From Yamagishiella unicocca (Eukaryota > Chlorophyta > Chlorophyceae > Chlamydomonadales > Volvocaceae): a stretch of 64,000 bases of DNA. Each line of letters begins with the position of its first letter. The stretch's first letter is position 1. The stretch lies in assembly GCA_003116995.1 (NCBI GenBank), contig BDSL01000056.1, forward strand, positions 248,001 through 312,000. The letters are read 5' to 3'. Of this stretch, positions 35,701 through 53,849 are shown piece by piece. The translations under genes were made by a program, and so were the position numbers. Below the pieces are notes generated by a model. It had not been told where the DNA came from. It searched no databases and saw only the letters and a program-made list of their open reading frames with translations.

Positions 35701-36308
35701 GGGCCAGCAGTCAGCGTGGAGGCGGCAGCGGGAGAGGCTGGGTCTGGGTCTGGGTCCTCGGGGCGGTCTGGCCGGGGCGGTGAGGCGAAGCGGGAGGTGC
35801 GGGAGGCGACTCAGGCCGCACGGCGGCAGGCGCGTGAGGCGAGGCGGCACGCAACGCAGGTGTGCCGGTGGGAGGTGGCGTAAGAGCCGGTGTGTGGGGG
35901 GGCGCGGCGGGGATGGGGCGGGCACGACAGGGGGCGATTATGCGAAGGGGGCGGTGGGATGGGGATCGCCCGGGTGGAGTCCAGTTGGTGTGGGAGGGTG
36001 GGTTGGATCTGCTCGAGGTGTGTTGCTTCAGCCGCTACCTGCCGCGAAACCCCACGTGCAGCAACGGCCCCCACGCAACCCAACCCAACACCCGCATGCC
36101 CCGACGGCAGGTCCGCTACTGGGCCCAGTGGGCGGAGCAGGAGGCGGAGGCGGTGCGGCGGGCTGCGGGCCTGGAGCCCCTGGCGGCGGCGTCGGAGCGG
36201 CTGTGGGAGTGGCAGCAGCAGCAGAAGCAGCAGCAGAGGCGGCGGCGGCGCGACGGCGAGGACACGGGGCCGCCGGCATGGGAACCGCCGGCGGCGCCCC
36301 CAGAATGA
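32780..36308 (+). CDS. J-domain (DnaJ/HSP40-like) protein, 5' end not resolved
   Basis: Exons recognised: 32780-32846 (acceptor GCGCAG), 33132-33171, 33510-33611, 34211-34291, 34972-35061, 35485-35859 and 36111-36308, about 316 residues. The first three exons rebuild a full J-domain: YYELMGVAPTASGDEIRAAY, then SLAKSLHPDVS with the HPD tripeptide that stimulates Hsp70 ATPase, then FAEINRAYAVLSDQEQRGKY. The rest is a charged Glu/Ala/Arg-rich tail (ERLEAAD, LEAERARRMATEARRAAERA) likely to form coiled coil, an Ala/Gly-rich stretch, and a C-terminal WAQWAEQEAEAVRRAAG helix with Gln and Arg runs. No cysteine-rich or DnaJ C-terminal substrate domain is seen, so it is a J-domain-only (type III) protein and its client is unknown. 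The frame stays open upstream of 32780 without an ATG, so a first exon is missing. Introns contain repeat families B and D. Confidence 0.75.
33265..33320 (+). repeat. Dispersed repeat family D copy in a J-domain gene intron
   Basis: GATAAGAGAATCCGCGAATC followed by CACGGCCGACAAACCGAGGG and CGGTGAAGG. The same block, about 90% identical by eye, lies at 44473-44525 in the CDPK gene. Confidence 0.7.
35225..35350. repeat. Dispersed repeat family B copy in a J-domain gene intron
   Basis: GAGGAAGACCCGTGGGTGCC, then CGTTTAGAACAGACGTTTGG, GATGCATGCTGGAGAACT and TATGACCTTTGGCGGC. Relatives occur at 13485-13570, 37275-37390 and 47370-47430. Confidence 0.6.
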
Positions 36309-37274
36309 GCGAGAGCCCGTGTGGCTCCCATGTTGTCGTGCTTGTCGTACTGTGGCGGCGAGGCCTCCTTCGCTCATGCCGCCGCCGGCGCTCGGCCGCC
36401 GCCGCGGCCATCGCACTCCTCCACAGCGCCGTCCATGCGCCGCAACGTCGAGCCCCTCCGCAGGATCCTCGGGGCCCCCCGCCACAACTCTACAAGTCGC
36501 ACAAGGCGGGCGCCGACCCAGAGCCGCCGCTGCCACCCTCCCGCTTCCGTAAGCCACTCCCCGTGGCTGTACCCATCCGCCCCGGCAGTGCAGGCTGCGG
36601 CAGTGGAGTCCACCAGGCGGCTGTCTCGAGCCCCGACTCAATACACCAGGCCCCACCTGCTGCGCAGCCGATGGGCCCACCAGTCCTCCCTCCCTCCCGG
36701 CAGCTCGCAGTGCCCCCCTCCCCCCCCCACACCACCACCACCACCACCACCACCACGGGTCTTCCTCGAAACCATCGTCACCACCGCCACCAGCGCCACC
36801 ACCACCACCACCACCACCACCACCACCATTTGCACGGCCCTTTGCGCGGCCTTTTGTTCGGCCTTTTGTACGGCCCTGGGCGGCTTCGTCGCACCTCTTC
36901 AGGCTCCACTGGCACCTTGGCGGCCCTGCGGCGAAGCAGCACGACACGGCGCCGGGTATGATCCGGGTCCATCGTACTCTCGTCCATCGGCGACGAGCTG
37001 GCGACTGTGGAGCATAGCGCGGGTGTTGGCGGCCGCGTGTGTCGGGGGTAACACGTGTGGTCGGTGTGTGTGTGTTGCAGTACACCACGATCGTACACAA
37101 CGCGCAGGTCTGCGTGGCTGCCATGTTCCCGCCGCAACGATGACACGGCTGGTGTGCGTATTTGGTGCGTGTCTGTGTGTTTCGGTCCGACGTGCTGCCA
37201 CCAGCTGCCACCACCAGTTGGTGGTGTTTCCACTACAACCACCATGCCGCGGCTCGCACCCAGGCAAACAGGCG

Positions 37275-37390
37275 GTTTGTTGCGAGGAAGATCCGTGGAT
37301 GCCAGAAAAACTGTTTAGGAGAGACGTTTTGAGATGCATGCTGGGGGACTTGGGTGAGGAAAAGACGGAGGTCGTATGTCGACCCAGGTG
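37275..37390. repeat. Dispersed repeat family B copy
   Basis: GCGAGGAAGATCCGTGGATG, then GTTTAGGAGAGACGTTTTGA, GATGCATGCTGGGGGACTT and GGTCGTATGTCGACC. Confidence 0.6.
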
Positions 37391-38372
37391 GTTTGTAAGC
37401 TGCACCAGACCGATTGCGGGTATCGTTCCCCGTGCGGCAAGACACGCATGGGGCCGGATTGCCATCCATATCCATCCTCGGCGCGGAGTTCTCGGCGCTT
37501 GACACATTGCTTATGTCTTCGTGCATGATGCGGACGATGTAAGAAGCAAAGATCCCATCACGTGAAGATCGTTACATCAAAGGAATGCGCTCAACTATGT
37601 CACGTGCCTCAGTCCCAGTAAACGTTGCGAAACTATGCACTGCCACACATGACCGCAAGCCGGTGACTGAGGCAGCCCAGACGGGTGGAATCATTTCAAC
37701 ACCCGGTACGGCACGGTTATCGTACCATTCACCCCGCCCCATCCCAAGCCCCTCAAACACGGCTTCCACGTGACTAAGAAATGTGGATTTCTTCTTACCC
37801 AACTGCGGGAACTGTCAACGAGTGCGGCCAGAAGCCGCTCACAACCGCCACGCGCTCTGATCCTCTACGCATGGATGCACCATGTCCACCCAAAACCACC
37901 ATCCCCGTGCAACGCAAAAAACACACAGACACACCGCACGCGCCGTGGAGTTTCGCGGCTTGGCCGTCAGCCCACACACCGGGGGGACCCAGCGGCCTCA
38001 ACTTAAACTCGCGCTTGCGCGCCACCGGACAATACCGACAGATTGCCAAACAACTGAGGGAGGGTCGTGACCAGCTCATAATCGAGTAACACAAAGCAGA
38101 GTCTAACGGGGCTCTGTGCACAGAAACCTCCGCAGCAGTAGGAGCTGTGGCGGGGCATGGCAGTAGCAAGCGCTGCCCCATGGTACTGCGAGCAGGAGCC
38201 AGTTCTAGCATACCAAACCCACAACCTGGTCAATGTACAGTACAAACGCTATATCGGCCTAGCCGCCGGTCGATCTCATGTTCACCGCCCTTGCCCCCAC
38301 GCAGAGTCATCGCCTGAACGAACACGTGCAGTCGCGCGCGACCTCCCGGTCCTCGTCCTGCCTTCACCACAG

Positions 38373-38652
38373 AGTACCTGCCTCCATTCCAGGGGACCTG
38401 CCTCTACCCCAGAGTACCTGCCTCCATCCCACAGGACCTGCCTCCATCCCAGAGTACCTGCCTCCATTCCAGAGGACCTGCCTCGACCCCAGAGTACCTG
38501 CCTCCATCCCACAGGACCTGCCTCCATCCCACAGGACCTGCCTCCATCCCAGAGTACCTACCTCCATTCCAGAGGACCTGCCTCTACCCCAGAGGACCTG
38601 CCTCCATCCCACAGGACCTGCCTCTACCCCAGAGGACCTGCCTCCATTCCAG
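38373..38652. repeat. 20-bp minisatellite, 14 units
   Basis: Exactly 14 units of the type AGGACCTGCCTCCATCCCAG, with variants AGTACCTGCC, TACCCCAG and CATTCCAG. Because 20 is not divisible by 3, each frame reads a 20-residue pattern over 60 bp and stays open, producing spurious long ORFs on both strands. Confidence 0.92.
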
Positions 38653-41053
38653 TGCCCCATACCGCAAAGTCCACGATCACTCGCATCACCCTCAACGTCA
38701 ATCACCACCACCACGCAACACCCACATGCTCCGCTTCATGCCGCCACCCGCCATTCGCCTTCGACTTATTGTATACAATCAGTACCACTACGTACCGCGG
38801 GAAAACCGCCTCGCCAGGTCGCCTACTAACGCGCCCACGCCCCCCGTCCCTCTTAACCTCAGGACGGGAGCACAGCCCCGTATACCGGTGCTTCAATACC
38901 AGGAGGCGAGAACTGCGCGCAGGGACAAAACCGTAAGCTCAGCTCTCACGGATTACGCTATTCGCTACTGACCTGCTCGCCGTACATCAAAGGCACCACC
39001 CGTCTGTCCTCTCGGACACAAAAAACGTCCACGCGGGGGGGTTACAATACTAGAACCGGTAACGCGACTGGGGAAATGTAGCGTGTGCATAGCCTTCGGA
39101 CACCGGGACGCGGGGCGGGGGCGGATGGCGGTCCCCGCCCCGCTCCCGTCCCACGCGTGCTGTGTATGACACGGCAGCAGTCCCCGGGGCAGAGGGGGCA
39201 CGGGCAGCGGACCCCGCCGAGCCTGGTTCAAAAGTACAAGCACGCAGCCGCCGCGGCTGGACGGGAGCACTCCTCATCATTGGCCAGGCCACTATGCCAT
39301 GGTTAGCCCCAAGAGACGGCCGATTAGTGACGGTCTGGGCTGCCACGGAATGCGAACGGCGCATGCACGGCACACGACACACGAGTACGGTAAAACGCCG
39401 TACAGCAGCAAGCAAGTGATAGGCGCGACGACACGGAACGGCGGTGCCCCCTGCGGGGCGACAATGATGGTGTTGGAGGAGGGAGGAACCCACACAGTAC
39501 GGCACCGGCGAACGGCGCGTCACCCGGTTTCCTGCCGTCGTGACTACTCAACGGAACAACCCAACGCGGCGTAGTACGATGAGGCCCGTGCCCCAACCCT
39601 ATGGCCGTAACCAGCCTCACATTCGCAGGCAGCAGCATTTAATGACCGCGTTTGGATGCCTAGCCCGCCCAGTGTCACCACCGACCGTCGTCACGAATTT
39701 TGTTACTCCACCAGCACCACCACCATCAACACCAGCAGCAGCATCAGGACGCATTCATTAACCATCGGCATTATTCACATCATCATCACAATCGGGTTCA
39801 TCTTTTAGGTTTAGAACGTTTGCAGGCGCAATCTGGAAGTGCAAAGAGCAGGAAATGGCCGCCTCACGCGGTTAGCATGGCGCTGAGTTGGACCGAAGTT
39901 CTTCCCACTGCCCACAAACACCTTCAATTGCTGCCCAACCGCATGGGGGAGGAGACGAGCCCTGCACTGCCATGGCGCGCGAGGTGCAGCTGTGCCACAG
40001 TTTGCGTCCATCCTTCAATATAAACACGCACGTCCTATTTCCCCCCCCATCCACAGCTGTTGCAGTCCCGAACACCGCGCCCACCCACCTCGTCCTTGCT
40101 GTGCACACTACGGTGCTCACCAGCACAAAACCAGGGAGACCCACCCCGCCCCGACGCTGACTTTGACCTGGCGTCGCCCGCCCGACCCGCGGGTCGGCAG
40201 TCATTGCCTCACCTCGCCTCGCCGACGGCGGCGGCAGCACGCACACAAACACCCGCCGCCGCCGCCGCTGCCGGCACCCGCCCACGGGCAGATTTGGGCT
40301 GGGGGAGTAGCCACCACTCGACGGCGAAAACCACTACGCCCCGTACTACGGTATACGGCTTTAATACGTCACAGGAAGTGCGGTGATGTGCACTGCAATG
40401 CACAGCTTGCGTCTACAAGAGGATGCTCCTCGCGCGCTGGCGCAGCGTGTGGGGATGGTTGGTCCCGAGCTCCTAGGGACCGACGTGGCGCCAGGGCGGG
40501 TCTGGCACTGTTGCACCCACCCACCCACCATCGGAGCTGCGCTTGCGGCCTCAGACACGCTGGTGCCGAGGTGCGCAAGGCGATTAGCAGCATCGACGAC
40601 GGCCACACCGCCACGTCACCACTCCGCTCCGCGGCCGTGTGGGGCCTCGCTATGTGTTGGCGGCGTCGGCGTCAGCGGCGTCGGCGTCAGCGGCGTCACG
40701 ACATGTAGGTTATAACGTCTTCAAAAACCCGACTCCGCAGGTAGTAGCTCGTCCCACCTGGCCCGTAGCGGCAAGAGCATAAACCGGCAGACTAGCTGCG
40801 CCCTCGTCACCCCGAGCCGGCGCCCCGCAAGCCCTCCAATGCTGGTCCGCTGTACCCCCAATAAACACAGCAACGCATGAAGGAATTAAGAGCCCAGTAG
40901 GGCACGGTGTGCCCCCTCGATCACCTCGGGCGCACAGCAGCTGCCGCCCCAGGCACCGGCAGCAGCAACCGCCTGCTTCAGGCTCACTAAAACACACAAC
41001 CTGACACCCCCTGCGCTGCTTCCAGGGATCCCGGGAAGCCAGCGACCCGCGGG

Positions 41054-48383
<7,330 letters not shown>

Positions 48384-50760
48384 CTGCGGGGGAGCGCGCG
48401 GGGGGTGGCAGAAAGCGCGGGGGGGGGGAAGGGGGAGGAAACCCGGTGATACACATAGGCGGAGGGTTTGTGAGGACAGCGGAGGGTAGCATAAATATCC
48501 GGGGAGGGTGGCATAAATATCGGGGGGGGGAAGGAGCCGAGAAGGGTGATGACGGTAGTGGTAGCGGATAGGTGTAGTACACGGAGGGTGGCAGGAGAGT
48601 GCGATGGCTGAGTGTTGGCCACCGTACCTCACCCCCCCCACCCCCACGGGTTTCCCTCAATTCACGGGTTCGCCACATCAAGGCGCACGGTGGGGCCGCC
48701 GGCTCTCGCTTTCCCAAGAAGCAAGGGCGAGGGAAGGGGGACCCGGCGGCTGGGCGTCCGCCACCTTCACTAACGGTAACGCGCGTTCTGCAGGTTGGCG
48801 TGGTTTCGGGGCTGGGCGCCTGGGTGGGTGCGGCTCAGAGCTATCCCCAGCCCCATGCATGTCGTGGTCTGTGACATGGGGGCGCGTGGGGGCGCGTGGC
48901 ACGTGCCAGCGTCCCGTGCACAGGCCCCGTGTGTGTGTGTGTGTATGCCGGAGTCCCGTGTCATCATCGGGTGCGGGGGGCGGGGGCGTGTCATGTCCCC
49001 CGCACAGGCGCAGCGTGCGCATCAGGCACAGAGCCGCCAGCCGCCGCAGGAGGGTGGCCCCCGATCGCGAAGCGCACGGCCGCACGTCACGTGGTCGGTG
49101 TCTCCCCGTGCAGAGTGCGTAAGGGAGTGGCTGGTGCGCTGCAAGAAACCACGGCACGTCTTCACGCGGGCGCGACAGCCAGACCCGGGGCACCAGCGCA
49201 GCCGCACGACCACCACCGTGGACGGCCTGTTCCTATGTGCAAGCCCCAGCATAATCGGACAAGCGACGCGCGTTGGCGCGTTTGGCGCGTTGCTCGCGGC
49301 GCGATTCAAGTCCTGCGCGACGCACTATGACGGACAAGTCAGACGCACCTGCTTAGCAAGTTCGCTCTCCGAGGTTGTGGACACGCATGCCCCCATGTTG
49401 CCCGGCCTGGGCACTGCCCGGCCTGGGCGCCTCGCGGGGTGCGGGTCAGCGGTACAGCCGCGCCCTGAGTGCTAGGCGGCTACCACTCTATGGCTTCCTT
49501 AAAGCTTGATACCAGATGTTTAAGCTGGAATTGCGGGGCCAGCTTATCTCCACAAGTCCTGTCGCCTCCTCAGAACGTCAGACTCTGACGGTGTTATGTT
49601 GAGGGAACGCAGAAGGCGAGCCTTTGACAACAGTGAGATAATATACTGACCGCAGCATCCGTTGAATAAGAAAACGCTTGCAGGCCTACTGGCGTGGCTA
49701 TAGGAGACTACCGTCTTATGTTTCGATATACCGGTAGAATGATCCTCAGGCAGGCGGCAATCTTCCGCAAGGACGAAGCTTTAACTGGCGCAGCTAAAGC
49801 GAACATTGTCACTTTGATGATTAGGTGGATTCGTCCAGGCGTAGAAGTTACCCGTCGCCGTACTTGAGGATGCCTCATAAATACTTCCCCCGGCCAAGCA
49901 CACAGTCCCGCCCCGGGAAGGCGAACACGAGTGATACTTTTATCTTCGTAGACGAATGACAATTTCGTTGAAATCGCGCACGGGGCAGTTACGACCTCCT
50001 TCGCCACAGGAGACGTACTTGCTTCAGATGCACTGTGGACGCATACATTTTTTCATCAACTATGGTCACCGTAAGTGAATGACGCTGTATGTCGTGAGAT
50101 CATACTGCGTCTGATACGGCCGGACCGCCCGTTTTCTAGCTTACCATAACGTTGGAACATTTACAGTGCATCCTTAATATGCTTGCTCGCGCTGTATATA
50201 AAATCCACGCCATTGATGCCCTGAAAAGTGCCATGGTGACGTCATGGCAGGGGCAATGGCTAGCATGGAACAAATACTCAATCTTTGCATTCTATCACAT
50301 TGGATCACTGCACCAGCAAGGGGTCATCATTGGGTGAAGGGAATATCCGGAATCGCAGTTACAATTGGTTACAATGCCCTCAAACACAGCGGTATATAGC
50401 TCGTTGCAGGACGCCCTGCGTACTTCCCAGTACTTCCTACATGAACAGGGCCGTCATTGTGGAGCCAGGTGGATGGTTTCGGAGGATAGCCCGGATGGAG
50501 GGGCCTAGTTAAAGCCACCTGCGTGCATCATCAGGCAGGTGGCTGCACGGGTGGTGAAGCCTGGTGAAGGCGCCAAAGGGCCTTCACCAGGCTGGTGTGG
50601 TTGATCGGTGTTGGGCGAAGGAGGACAGGATGATGTAACAGGTGGCGCTATCGCTGTGTGGCGCTGTGGGGTCTGGTGGAGCGCTGCCTGAGTTGGCTTT
50701 TGTCGCAATGCCTGACTACCGGTATGCAAAGGCGCAGGACGGCGCAGGTTTGCACAATGA

Positions 50761-50886
50761 CTAGCTCATCATGAGGTTCAACTAGCTCATCATGAGGTTC
50801 AACTAGCTCATCATGAGGTTCAACTAGCTCATCATGAGGTTCAACTAGCTCATCATGAGGTTCAACTAGCTCATCATGAGGTTCAA
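50761..50886. repeat. 21-bp tandem repeat, 6 identical units
   Basis: Six perfect copies of CTAGCTCATCATGAGGTTCAA. Each unit contains an odd-centre palindrome, CTCAT-C-ATGAG. Because the unit is 21 bp it keeps frame; a 98-codon minus-strand frame (50944-50648) would read EPHDELV six times, but nothing else supports that as a gene. Confidence 0.93.
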
Positions 50887-52013
50887 CGCCGTGATCACCC
50901 TGCTGCAGTGTGCTTTCCTGGCTGACCGTGATTGGTCGACTCAACGCCTGAACCCCCTGAACGGTGCGCCGCCGGAAGCGCTCAGGCTACAACCAACCAG
51001 ATTGACAGTGGCAGACAGATGAAGCGCCGCAAGCCGCTACCTGTTCCAGGTGCTGATCGGGGTAACTTTGACTCCCGGCCGAAGCGCCGCCCACAGCTGC
51101 ACTGTTACTTGCGGGGCAACAGATGCTCGCCACGGACTTTACATGTCTGTCACTGGGCACCTCGTGCGAAAGGACACATTAAGCACGGCCGGGAATGCCC
51201 ATCCCGCCATGCCAAGGCTAAGTAGGTAAGCTAAGCTGAGCTACGTGGGCCCGATGTGCACCACCTATCCCTTCGGCTCCGATTGTGAGCCAGCTACCGT
51301 TCACTACCGAAAGTTGATAGAAAATACAAGATGAAGTCCGTTACTTATTGTCAATGCCCCGTTCCTTCACAACGCACTCGCGAGATGTTTCGCCCTAACT
51401 GCCGCTCACTGGATTCGGGTTTCTGGAGGGGCACCGAAACCATGGCTCGTGCCCGCGAATCGATCCCGTATGGAGTGCTCGGGCAGGACAACTTGCTGAC
51501 TCTTCGAAGTAAATATTAATATGGAATCTATAAGTAGTGTTATAAAGTATCGCACTCTCTAACGAGGCTGCGGGGAACCCAACCGTAGTACGCAACCGTA
51601 TTCCGGGGGGGGGGCGCGGGGATCAGCATGCCACGCGCTTTAATCACAATCGCGTTCTGATCATAACGCCATGCGACGTTCTGGTTTCCGCGTTCTGGTT
51701 TCACAGCCAGGCCATCGCACTGCACTGAAGACCGACATGCGGGCTCGTCTTTCAGTCGCAAGGATGGAGCAGAGCCTTTTCTTGAAGCGCAATACCACTG
51801 GCAATGTTCCTAAGGAAATGCTGGCACAGGCAGTCAATGTGTTCAAGTCGGGCAAGAAAATGCACCTTAACAGAGCTATGACTGGGTACCCACCCACCAC
51901 TTCCAGGCACGGTGGGACGGACAAAAGTGAGCGTATTCCGCTAAAGTGGGACGCAATATTTGCTACCCACCGACAAATACAGGTTCATTCCACCAGTTTT
52001 TAAAAGTTCGATT

Positions 52014-52147
52014 GGGGTGGAGCAGGGAGCAGCTGAGCGGGTCGGAGCACAGCAGGGCGGCGTGCAACCGAGCGGGGTGGAGCAGGGAGCGGCTGAGCGG
52101 GTCGGAGCACGGCGGGGCGGCGTGCAACCGAGCGGGGTGGAGCAGCA
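52014..52147. repeat. 60-bp direct repeat, 2.2 units
   Basis: Two units beginning GGGGTGGAGCAGGGAGC and ending GGCGTGCAACCGAGC, with a few A/G differences, then a partial third. Confidence 0.85.
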
Positions 52148-52189
52148 AGGGCCGTGAAACCCAGTAAGGGCTTCCAACGGGTTTCCGTG

Positions 52190-52790
52190 GAAAGTGTGCT
52201 CCAGAGTACTTTGAATTTCCAACGGGTTCCCGTGGAAAACGTGCTCCAGAGCACAGGTTATTTTTGCTCGCTGAGCAGATCCTCCCTAAGCACGAATGCA
52301 CATAATTAATCGTCTAGTCCTACCCACACTTGCAGTGGTGCGAAGCGCTCGCGTGCAACGTTCACAGTGCAGCACATACACCGGGCAAAACCCGTGGCAA
52401 GCGTGCTCTGGAGCACACTTTAGTTTGGGCCCCGATAACTTACTGCCCCCTGCCAGGCGCAGCCACCCCAGTGCACACACACGGTAAACACGCGGCTCAG
52501 CTCAGCATTTATAAAACACACGGTAAACACATGATTGGCGTCAAATTGGAGCGGAACAGAGCACCGCCTCGCACATCTAGCGCACCTGGAGCACACCAGG
52601 CAAACCCCGTGGAAACCGTGCTCTGGAGCACACTTTAGTTTGGGCCCCGATAACCTACGTACTGCCCCCTGCCAGGCGCAGCCGCCCCAGTGCACACACA
52701 CGATTGAGTGCATGTGTATGTGGCGTCACCTGGAGCACACCAGGCAAAACCCGTATAAACCTTGCTCTGGAGCACACGGGCCCGGAAACC
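52190..52790. repeat. Degenerate tandem array containing GTGCTCTGGAGCAC palindromes
   Basis: Units include CCCGTGG...CGTGCTCTGGAGCAC and ACTTTAGTTTGGGCCCCGAT followed by ACTGCCCCCTGCCAGGCGCA and CCCCAGTGCACACAC. Main palindromic sites are at about 52197, 52240, 52399, 52617 and 52763. The two best units are about 220 bp apart. Confidence 0.7.
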
Positions 52791-53849
52791 CGGTGCCTAA
52801 CAGGCTGCAATAATATATTATGGTTGTAATTTCCGCGATATATATGGATATTCGTGATGTTACATCCATACTTTCATACGGCACGCGTCCGTTCAAGCCA
52901 GGGGGGCAATGGACACAATGGATATCCACGGGCGTGTGGGTTTCCTTGCGCACGGTTTGATTTTAACCGGTAGATTATTTGTACAATAGATTTAAACCTA
53001 TTGAATGGTGTTAAAGGGTATTATCGCCAGTACGAGAGGGACAGGCGCGCATCGAAAATGAATAATGATAATGGGATGTTTACCGAAAATTATTGTTCAG
53101 GTCTTCGGAAAACCGCGGTTTTCTGCGCTTTGTATGCTTCAGAAAACCTCCAATTGCCCTAACGGCACAGGCGTAAGCCCCTACCGGTAGCCCATAAGTA
53201 AAAGCTAACGAGAAAAAGACAGTGAAGCTCAGTAAACATCGGCTCTCACTGGGTAAGCAGAATGCAGCAATGTAAAGTCCAAGTAAGTAAGCGGTCCCTT
53301 CGGACCCTCCCCTTCCCCTTCGAGCCACGCAAGGCTCCGTTGGCACCGCGAAACATTAACCCAGCACAGATGAGAGACATAGTACGTACAGGAGGCTGTA
53401 GTATACTATATAGACCGTCACAGACCGACAGTCGGACATACATTGTCACAGCAGCAGTCGGACATACATTGTCACAGACCGACATTCACACATACATTGT
53501 CACAGCAGCAGCAGCGTCATCGATGCATGATGAGCTCTTAGACGCACGGAACATTATCACATAAAAACCGCACGCACGCACGCACCATGCATGTATGTAC
53601 GTATTTCCGCAGGCCATGCATACAGTTTATCCATCACACCAACGGCCCTTTTATCTCCCGATCACCCACACGTGTCGCTGCCCCTGCTTCCCCTTTCTCG
53701 GTTCACGCGGGCGCGGTCCACCCCACATGCACAATCACTGCTGTCGCGGGCGGCCAATCGGACTACTTCCGATTAACCGACATTCCTGTCTCAGCGGTTT
53801 GGTGGCCCAGCCCTTCATTGTATGTACACACCGACGCTCGCCATTACGC

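Larger units (their letters stand above)
36309..41053. other. Gene-free stretch between convergent J-domain and CDPK genes
   Basis: It contains CCA/CAC triplet tracts (36728-36830), four copies of a 14-15-bp GGCCTTTTGT-type repeat just after, family B at 37275-37390, and a 14-unit minisatellite at 38373-38652. 39700-39790 is rich in CACCA/CATCA triplets. 40665-40695 repeats GGCGTCGGCGTCA. Frames of up to 467 codons on the minus strand (35811-37214) overlap the J-domain exons or triplet repeats and encode no known domain. The 3' UTRs of both flanking genes must lie here. Confidence 0.55.
48384..53849. other. Gene-free stretch between the CDPK and GT90 genes
   Basis: 48384-49480 is GC-rich and may contain the missing CDPK 5' exon, but none could be chosen. 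49480-53850 looks AT-richer, with no domain-bearing frame. It holds a 21-bp array (50761-50886), a 60-bp direct repeat (52014-52147), a cluster of GTGCTCTGGAGCAC-type palindromes (52190-52790), and a fragment of family C in reverse at about 52495. A frame at 51671-52003 (110 codons) has no recognisable motif. Confidence 0.5.

Noticed and set aside
35811..37214. 467-codon minus-strand open frame
   Set aside because: It overlaps the J-domain gene exons on the other strand and CCA triplet repeats, and encodes only low-complexity sequence.
50761..50886. CRISPR-like array
   Set aside because: Units are head-to-tail with no spacers, and the window is eukaryotic; it is a tandem repeat.
51671..52003. 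110-codon frame that looks less repetitive than its surroundings
   Set aside because: No recognisable motif, no splice context and an equally long frame on the other strand; coding nature cannot be supported.
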